Shown here piece after piece: positions 33,666 through 38,587 of a stretch of 38,587 nt of DNA. Numbering within the stretch: position 1 is the stretch's first letter; every line of letters begins with the position of its first letter. A model generated the notes under the pieces. It did no database searches. It was given only the letters and a program-made list of their open reading frames with translations, and was not told the DNA's origin. Both the position numbers and the translations under genes were made by a program. This DNA comes from an uncultured Bacteroides sp. Lineage in GTDB: Bacteria > Bacteroidota > Bacteroidia > Bacteroidales > Bacteroidaceae. The stretch is from contig CASFRN010000174.1 in assembly GCA_949296855.1 (NCBI GenBank), positions 1 to 38,587 on the forward strand, in the 5' to 3' direction.

Positions 33666-36600
33666 TTACTTATGCGTTTCTACCCATTTGCGTGCATTGA
33701 CGAAGGCTTCCATCCACGGAGTGATTTGGTCTTCATGAATGCGGTTAGCCGGATAGTAAGCGTTTTCCCACGGGAAGCAAGCACGTTCCAAGTGGGGCAT
33801 CATCGCTAAGTGGCGTCCGTCTTGGCTGGCAATACCTGCTACGCTGTAATCCGACCCGTTCGGGTTGCCCGGATATTCATCATACGAATACTTCAGCACT
33901 ACGTTGTAATGGTCTTCGGGATAAGGCAGAGAGAACTTGCCTTCGCCGTGAGCCACCCAGATACCCAACTTCGAACCGCTCAGTGAACCGAACATTACGC
34001 TCCGGTTCATCGGAACGGTCACGCCTACGAATGCCGATTCGAACTTGTGCGAATCGTTGTGGAGCATCTTGCCTTGCTTCTTGTCTTCGGGAGTAATCAA
34101 GCCCAATTCCATCATCAGCTGGCATCCGTTGCATACGCCCAATGAAAGCGTGTCTTTGCGTGCGTAGAAGTTATCGAGCGCTGTTTTGGCTTTCGGGTTG
34201 AACAGGAAGGTTCCTGCCCATCCTTTAGCAGAGCCTAATACGTCTGAATTAGAGAATCCTCCGCAGAACACAATCATGTTGATGTCTTCCAAGGTCTCGC
34301 GCCCGCTTACCAAGTCGGTCATTGTCACGTCTTTCACATCGAAACCTGCCAAGTAAAGCATGTATGCCATTTCACGTTCGCCATTGGTTCCTTTCTCACG
34401 GATGATAGCAGCCTTGATGCCGCTTGGTGTACGGCGGTCGGGATTAAGTCCGAATTGGGAAAGTTTGCCTTTGAATGAAGGGTCGAATACGATTTCAAGC
34501 GGTTGCTTCTTGTAGTTTTCGAAACGTTTCTTGGCACATCCGTTCATGCTCTGTTTGCGGTCGAGCAGGTAAGAAGTAGAATACCATACGTCACGCAGAT
34601 AATCAATACCGAACTGATAAGTAGCTTCATCGAGTGTGACAAGTATATGACGTTCTTCTGTAGGCGTACCTAATTTTACGAAACCTACACCTGCTTCTTC
34701 CAATATCTTCTTCACTTCGTGCTTGTGCTTGTCGGCTACTTGGATAACCACACCCGGATTTTCGGCGAAGAGAATCTTCACGATGTCTTCATGTTTGAAC
34801 TTGTTGAGGCTGATTTCCATACCTCCTTCTGTATTGGCGAAGCACATTTCAAGCAAAGTGGTAATGAGACCTCCGGCTGAGATGTCGTGTCCTGCCAAAA
34901 CCAATCCTTTATTTACCAGTTCTTGAACGGCGAGGAATGCGTCGCGGAAGTATTCGGGATTCTGCACGGTGGGTACATCATCGCCTATCTTATTCAACGA
35001 TTGGGCAAAAGCCGAGCTTCCCAAGCGAAGCTGGTCGAAGCTGAAATCGATGTGATAGAAAGTTGTCTTCGGGTCGTTCACCATGACCGGAGAAACTACT
35101 TTCTTGATATCCGATACTTCGCCTCCGGCAGATACGATTACGGTTCCCGGGCTGATAATCTTTTCGCCGTTCGGATATTTCTGGGTCATCGAAAGCGAAT
35201 CCTTGCCTGTAGGAACGTTGATTTGCAATGCGCAGCAGAAGTCGGACAAGGCTTTCACCGCTGTATAAAGACGTGCGTCTTCGCCTTCTTGCGAACGGCA
35301 GGGCCACATCCAGTTGGCAGAAAGCGAAAGGCTGTCCATGCCGTCAGCTAAAGGTGCCCATACAATGTTGGTCAAGGCTTCGGCTACAGACAATACCGAG
35401 CCGTATGCCGGATTGGCAAGGCCAGCTTGCGGAGCATGTCCGAGAGCTGTGGCGATACCTTTTTCACCGCGATAATCAAGTGCTACCACACCGCAATCGC
35501 TCAAAGGCAACTGGAGTTCGCCTTGACATTGTTGGCGTGCGATTTTACCTGTAACCGAACGGTCTACCTTATTGGTCAACCAGTCTTTGCAGGCTACGGC
35601 TTCCAGTTGGAGCACACGGCGCACATATTCGTTTAATTTGGCTACATCGTAGGTCACGTTTTCATAATGACGCTCTACGGTCTTGTCTACCATATAAGTC
35701 TTAGGAGAAGAACCGAACATCTGGTCTACGGCAAGGTCGAACGGACGTACACCGTCGGCTTGCTCGAATGCGAAACGATGGTCTCCTGTAGTTTCTCCTA
35801 CTACATACATCGGAGCACGTTCGCGTTCGGCAATCTTCTTTACGTGTTCGATAGATTCTTCTTCAATCAGCAATCCCATACGTTCCTGTGATTCATTGGC
35901 GATGATTTCCTTTGCGGAAAGCGTTTCGTCTCCGATAGGAAGTTTGTCCATGTGAATCAGACCGCCGCATTCTTCCACCAATTCCGACAAGCAGTTTACG
36001 TGACCTGCCGAACCGTGGTCGTGGATGGAAACAATGGGGTTGGTGTCTTCTTCGCACAAGGCGCGTACCACATTATAAGCACGTTTCTGCATTTCTGCAT
36101 TGGCACGTTGCACGGCGTTCAGCTCAATGCCCGATGAATAACGTCCGGTTTCTACCGAAGATACCGAGCCTCCTCCCAGTCCGATGCGGTAGTTATCGCC
36201 TCCTACTACTACGATTTCATCACCGGCTTCGGGAGTGCCTTTCAAGCAGTCGCGTTTTGTTCCGTAGCCCACACCTCCGGCAAGCATGATTACCTTATCG
36301 TAGGCATATTTCTCGTTGTTCTCTTGGTGTTCGAACGTCAATACCGAACCGCAAATCAATGGTTGGCCGAACTTGTTTCCGAAGTCGGAAGCACCGTTTG
36401 ATGCTTTGATAAGAATCTGTTCGGGAGTCTGATACAACCATTTGCGCACGGGCAGGATGTCTTCCCATTCACGTCCTTCATCGGTACGCGGATAAGAAGT
36501 CATATAGACAGCTGTACCTGCTATCGGCCACGAACCTTTACCTCCGCCCATACGGTCGCGGATTTCACCTCCTGTACCTGTAGACGCACCGTTGAACGGC

Positions 36601-37367
36601 TCTACCGTGGTTGGGAAATTATGGGTTTCCGCCTTCAGGGAGATAACGGTCTTTATGTCTTTAATGATGAAGTAATCGGATGTAGAATGGTCGGCTGGAG
36701 CGAATTGCTCTACTACGGGACCTTCGGCGAAAGCTACATTGTCTTTATAAGCCGAGATAATCTTGTTCGGGTTTTCCTGTGTAGTCTTCTTAATCATCTG
36801 GAACAAGGACGATTCCATTTCCTTCCCGTCGATGATGAAAGTCCCTCCGAAGATTTTATGGCGGCAATGTTCCGAATTGATTTGAGCGAAGCCGAACACT
36901 TCCGAGTCGGTCAGCTTGCGTCCCAAGTCTTTCTCTACTTTCAACAGGTAGTCCATCTCCTCGCGTGAAAGAGCCAGCCCTTCCTGTTCGTTGTAAGCCT
37001 CTAAGTCTTCGATGTAAATGATGGGTTGAGGCTTGATGTTCACGTCAAATATCTGTTGGTTGAGTCCGTGGTACATACGTTGCAGCATCGGGTCGTGTTC
37101 CGCGTTCTCGTCTTTTACGGGGAAGTATTCCTCGATACGGCGGATGCCTGTAAGCCCCATGTTTTGGGTAATCTCTACCGCGTTCGTACTCCACGGCGTA
37201 ATCATTTCGCGTCGCGGACCGATGAACCAACCTTGTAAATTCTCTTCCTTTTCTACCGTAGCATTGCTATACAGCCAACTCAGCTTTTGGATGTCGTCTG
37301 CATTCATTTCCTTGTTGCATTGGGTAGCAATCACACTTTGATTGGGTGTTCTGAAAAATAGAATCAT
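33666..37367 (-). CDS. purL: Phosphoribosylformylglycinamidine synthase (FGAM synthase, large form)
   Basis: It catalyses the fourth step of purine synthesis, converting FGAR with glutamine and ATP to FGAM. The large, fused form holds the synthetase and glutaminase in one chain. The synthetase part has the FGAM signature SLKAETHNFPT and GTGGEIRDRMGGGKGSW, and a second AIR synthase-like half. The C-terminal class I glutaminase domain has the nucleophile C1079 in LGVCNGCQLMMELG and the histidine in AHGEGKF. At 1233 residues it is normal. A promoter with a consensus -7 element lies upstream. Confidence 0.97.
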   Translation of the reverse strand: MILFFRTPNQSVIATQCNKEMNADDIQKLSWLYSNATVEKEENLQGWFIGPRREMITPWSTNAVEITQNMGLTGIRRIEEYFPVKDENAEHDPMLQRMYHGLNQQIFDVNIKPQPIIYIEDLEAYNEQEGLALSREEMDYLLKVEKDLGRKLTDSEVFGFAQINSEHCRHKIFGGTFIIDGKEMESSLFQMIKKTTQENPNKIISAYKDNVAFAEGPVVEQFAPADHSTSDYFIIKDIKTVISLKAETHNFPTTVEPFNGASTGTGGEIRDRMGGGKGSWPIAGTAVYMTSYPRTDEGREWEDILPVRKWLYQTPEQILIKASNGASDFGNKFGQPLICGSVLTFEHQENNEKYAYDKVIMLAGGVGYGTKRDCLKGTPEAGDEIVVVGGDNYRIGLGGGSVSSVETGRYSSGIELNAVQRANAEMQKRAYNVVRALCEEDTNPIVSIHDHGSAGHVNCLSELVEECGGLIHMDKLPIGDETLSAKEIIANESQERMGLLIEEESIEHVKKIAERERAPMYVVGETTGDHRFAFEQADGVRPFDLAVDQMFGSSPKTYMVDKTVERHYENVTYDVAKLNEYVRRVLQLEAVACKDWLTNKVDRSVTGKIARQQCQGELQLPLSDCGVVALDYRGEKGIATALGHAPQAGLANPAYGSVLSVAEALTNIVWAPLADGMDSLSLSANWMWPCRSQEGEDARLYTAVKALSDFCCALQINVPTGKDSLSMTQKYPNGEKIISPGTVIVSAGGEVSDIKKVVSPVMVNDPKTTFYHIDFSFDQLRLGSSAFAQSLNKIGDDVPTVQNPEYFRDAFLAVQELVNKGLVLAGHDISAGGLITTLLEMCFANTEGGMEISLNKFKHEDIVKILFAENPGVVIQVADKHKHEVKKILEEAGVGFVKLGTPTEERHILVTLDEATYQFGIDYLRDVWYSTSYLLDRKQSMNGCAKKRFENYKKQPLEIVFDPSFKGKLSQFGLNPDRRTPSGIKAAIIREKGTNGEREMAYMLYLAGFDVKDVTMTDLVSGRETLEDINMIVFCGGFSNSDVLGSAKGWAGTFLFNPKAKTALDNFYARKDTLSLGVCNGCQLMMELGLITPEDKKQGKMLHNDSHKFESAFVGVTVPMNRSVMFGSLSGSKLGIWVAHGEGKFSLPYPEDHYNVVLKYSYDEYPGNPNGSDYSVAGIASQDGRHLAMMPHLERACFPWENAYYPANRIHEDQITPWMEAFVNARKWVETHK

Positions 37368-37411
37368 ACGCTTGTTTGGATTAAAAATGTATTTTCTGAT
37401 GAATCAATGTG

Positions 37412-37442
37412 CAAAGTTACACAATTACTTGGAATAACCGAA
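37412..37442 (-). promoter_or_regulatory. Predicted purL promoter
   Basis: On the minus strand TTCG (37439-37442), 19 bases and TAACTTTG (37412-37419) match the Bacteroides promoter with one mismatch. Transcription would start near 37405, about 38 bases before the purL ATG. Confidence 0.6.
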
Positions 37443-37479
37443 CAAATTTAGAAACTGTTTTGAATTTCTACAAAAGGTT

Positions 37480-37643
37480 TTTCTGGGCTTGATGTATTCA
37501 TTTTCATATGTGCTTTGGGCGATTTTTTGGCCCTTTCCGTTTCTGTTTTTCGTCAGATAGCCCGCTATCCTCCTTACAAAATCAGAAAAACATCCTCGAA
37601 AACAATCCTCAAAATAAACCTGAGTAAAATTTAAACAGGCTCT
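37480..37643. repeat. Dispersed intergenic element containing repeat copy 3
   Basis: The end of this stretch (37614-37643) matches the reverse complement of the repeat at 24254-24283 at 29 of 30 bases, and its core matches 4805-4820. The upstream part (37480-37610) has no gene and includes CCGCTATCCTCC and nearby short palindromes. The 95-codon minus-strand frame at 37425-37712 crosses it and reads as an artefact. Outer boundaries are approximate. Confidence 0.55.
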
Positions 37644-37691
37644 TAGGAAAATCAAAGTGCGGGAAAAGGATTTGTGTATCAAAACTACAAC

Positions 37692-37750
37692 ACAAACGTC
37701 CAATTCCGACATCCCTGTTTCCAGGCAGTATGTCAGAATTGGACGTTTGT
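37692..37750. terminator. 21-base inverted repeat downstream of the fucose synthase gene
   Basis: ACAAACGTCCAATTCCGACAT-type arms at 37692-37712 and 37730-37750 pair at 20 of 21 positions around a 17-base loop. It begins 35 bases after the stop codon of the minus-strand gene, where a terminator is expected. No long T-run follows, so a repeat element is the alternative. Confidence 0.5.
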
Positions 37751-37784
37751 AATCAAGTGTTTAAACCGAAATAATTTTATTTGC

Positions 37785-38587
37785 TTAATTGTCTGTTTGA
37801 TGATTGATGCAAATTCCTTTCAAATACCATTCATACAACCGATGAATGCCTTCATCAATCTCCACTTGGTGATGCCAACCTAAGTTATGCAGTTTGGTCA
37901 CATCGGTCAGTTTGCGCATCGTGCCGTCCGGCTTCGAGGTGTCCCAGCGCAGTTCCCCTTTGAATCCGATTTCCTTTACAATCTTTTCTGCAAGTTCCTT
38001 GATACTTAATTCTTTGCCTGTCCCTACATTGATGTGGCAGTTACGGATTTCCTTATCATCTTCTTTGTAGGTGTCTTTAAAGTCCACATTCAATAACACG
38101 TGCACGCTGGCATCCGCCATTTCTTCACTCCACAGGAATTCACGCAGCGGCTTGCCTGTACCCCAAAGCGTTACGGCTTCTGGAGTGATGCCGAACTTTG
38201 CCAACTTTGCCAGTATTTCTTCGTCCGTGTTATTGCCGTTCACGCCTTCTACCGGACGCAGGCTGATGTCTTTGCGCACGGCTTCCCAATCCCCTTCGTT
38301 CAGGCATTTCGCCAAATATACCTTGCGTATTATAGCTGGAAGTACGTGGCTGTTTTCCAAATGGAAGTTGTCGTTGGGTCCGTATAGATTGGTCGGCATC
38401 ACGGCTATGTAGTTTGTGCCGTATTGCAGGTTAAAGCTTTCGCACATCTTCAGACCGGCTATCTTGGCGATAGCATACGGCTCGTTGGTGTATTCCATGG
38501 GTGAAGTCAGCAGCACTTCTTCTTTCATTGGTTGCGGGGCTTCGCGCGGATAGATGCAAGTACTACCCAAGAAAAGCAGTTTCTTTA
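37785..38587 (-). CDS. fcl: GDP-L-fucose synthase, 5' end cut by window edge
   Basis: It converts GDP-4-keto-6-deoxymannose to GDP-L-fucose, a donor for surface glycans in Bacteroides. It is an extended short-chain dehydrogenase/reductase. Visible features are FLGSTCIYPREAPQPMKEE, the catalytic YxxxK in EPYAIAKIAG, the family segment VMPTNLYGPNDNFHLENSHV and a C-terminal substrate-binding part with WGTGKPLREFLWSEEMADA. The first 90 or so residues, including the NADP-binding GxxGxxG, are outside the window: the frame stays open to the last base, and the apparent start near 38570 is an internal TTG codon. The C-terminus is complete. Confidence 0.9.
   Translation of the reverse strand, partial: KKLLFLGSTCIYPREAPQPMKEEVLLTSPMEYTNEPYAIAKIAGLKMCESFNLQYGTNYIAVMPTNLYGPNDNFHLENSHVLPAIIRKVYLAKCLNEGDWEAVRKDISLRPVEGVNGNNTDEEILAKLAKFGITPEAVTLWGTGKPLREFLWSEEMADASVHVLLNVDFKDTYKEDDKEIRNCHINVGTGKELSIKELAEKIVKEIGFKGELRWDTSKPDGTMRKLTDVTKLHNLGWHHQVEIDEGIHRLYEWYLKGICINHQTDN

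Noticed and set aside
37425-37712. 95-codon minus-strand frame between purL and fcl
   Set aside because: It covers a dispersed repeat and the inverted repeat arm, so its openness reflects repeat sequence; no protein family pattern is visible.

Overview
The window looks like a chromosomal stretch from a Bacteroidales gut bacterium (Bacteroides/Phocaeicola type). Supporting signs are promoters of the Bacteroides form (TTTG, about 19 bases, TAnnTTTG), start codons mostly without a Shine-Dalgarno sequence, a one-polypeptide hybrid two-component system, a bamD - omega-like - DUF4293 cluster, a large fused PurL, and dispersed palindromic intergenic repeats. The genus is inferred; no rRNA or tRNA gene was seen.

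Layout: (1) 1-8000, core genes: dnaB (+), an RluA-family pseudouridine synthase and an RlmD-type 23S rRNA methyltransferase (-, translationally coupled), and ppdK (+) with a near-consensus promoter and a strong terminator. (2) 8100-24300, an accessory island on the minus strand. In transcription order it holds a tyrosine recombinase, a 5'-truncated XRE regulator remnant and a seven-gene BREX phage-defence operon: brxE-like, brxA, brxB, brxC, pglX, pglZ, brxL. (3) 24300-28340, core genes again: uvrB (-), then bamD, an omega/Rpb6-like RNA polymerase subunit and a DUF4293 membrane protein (+). (4) 28390-38587, all minus: two half-size chromate transporter proteins, a 1323-residue hybrid sensor/AraC regulator, purL, and the 3' part of a GDP-L-fucose synthase gene cut by the window edge.

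The BREX operon is the main point of interest. Its gene order is that of type 1 BREX, but two things differ from the textbook version. The first gene resembles BrxE, known from type 6 systems. The last gene, brxL, keeps the AAA+ core but ends in a domain that reads as MIT_C (the phospholipase-D-like C-terminal domain of MITD1) where canonical BrxL has a Lon-like protease domain. Genes in the operon overlap or lie within about 13 bases of each other, so they are probably one transcript. PglX would mark host DNA; BrxC, PglZ, BrxA, BrxB and BrxL would act in exclusion of unmarked phage. The middle of pglX, where target recognition is expected, is strikingly AT-rich, which suggests a swapped specificity module.

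Intergenic DNA holds several palindromes and at least one dispersed repeat family with copies next to rlmD, uvrB and purL. No CRISPR array, IS element, rRNA or tRNA was found.
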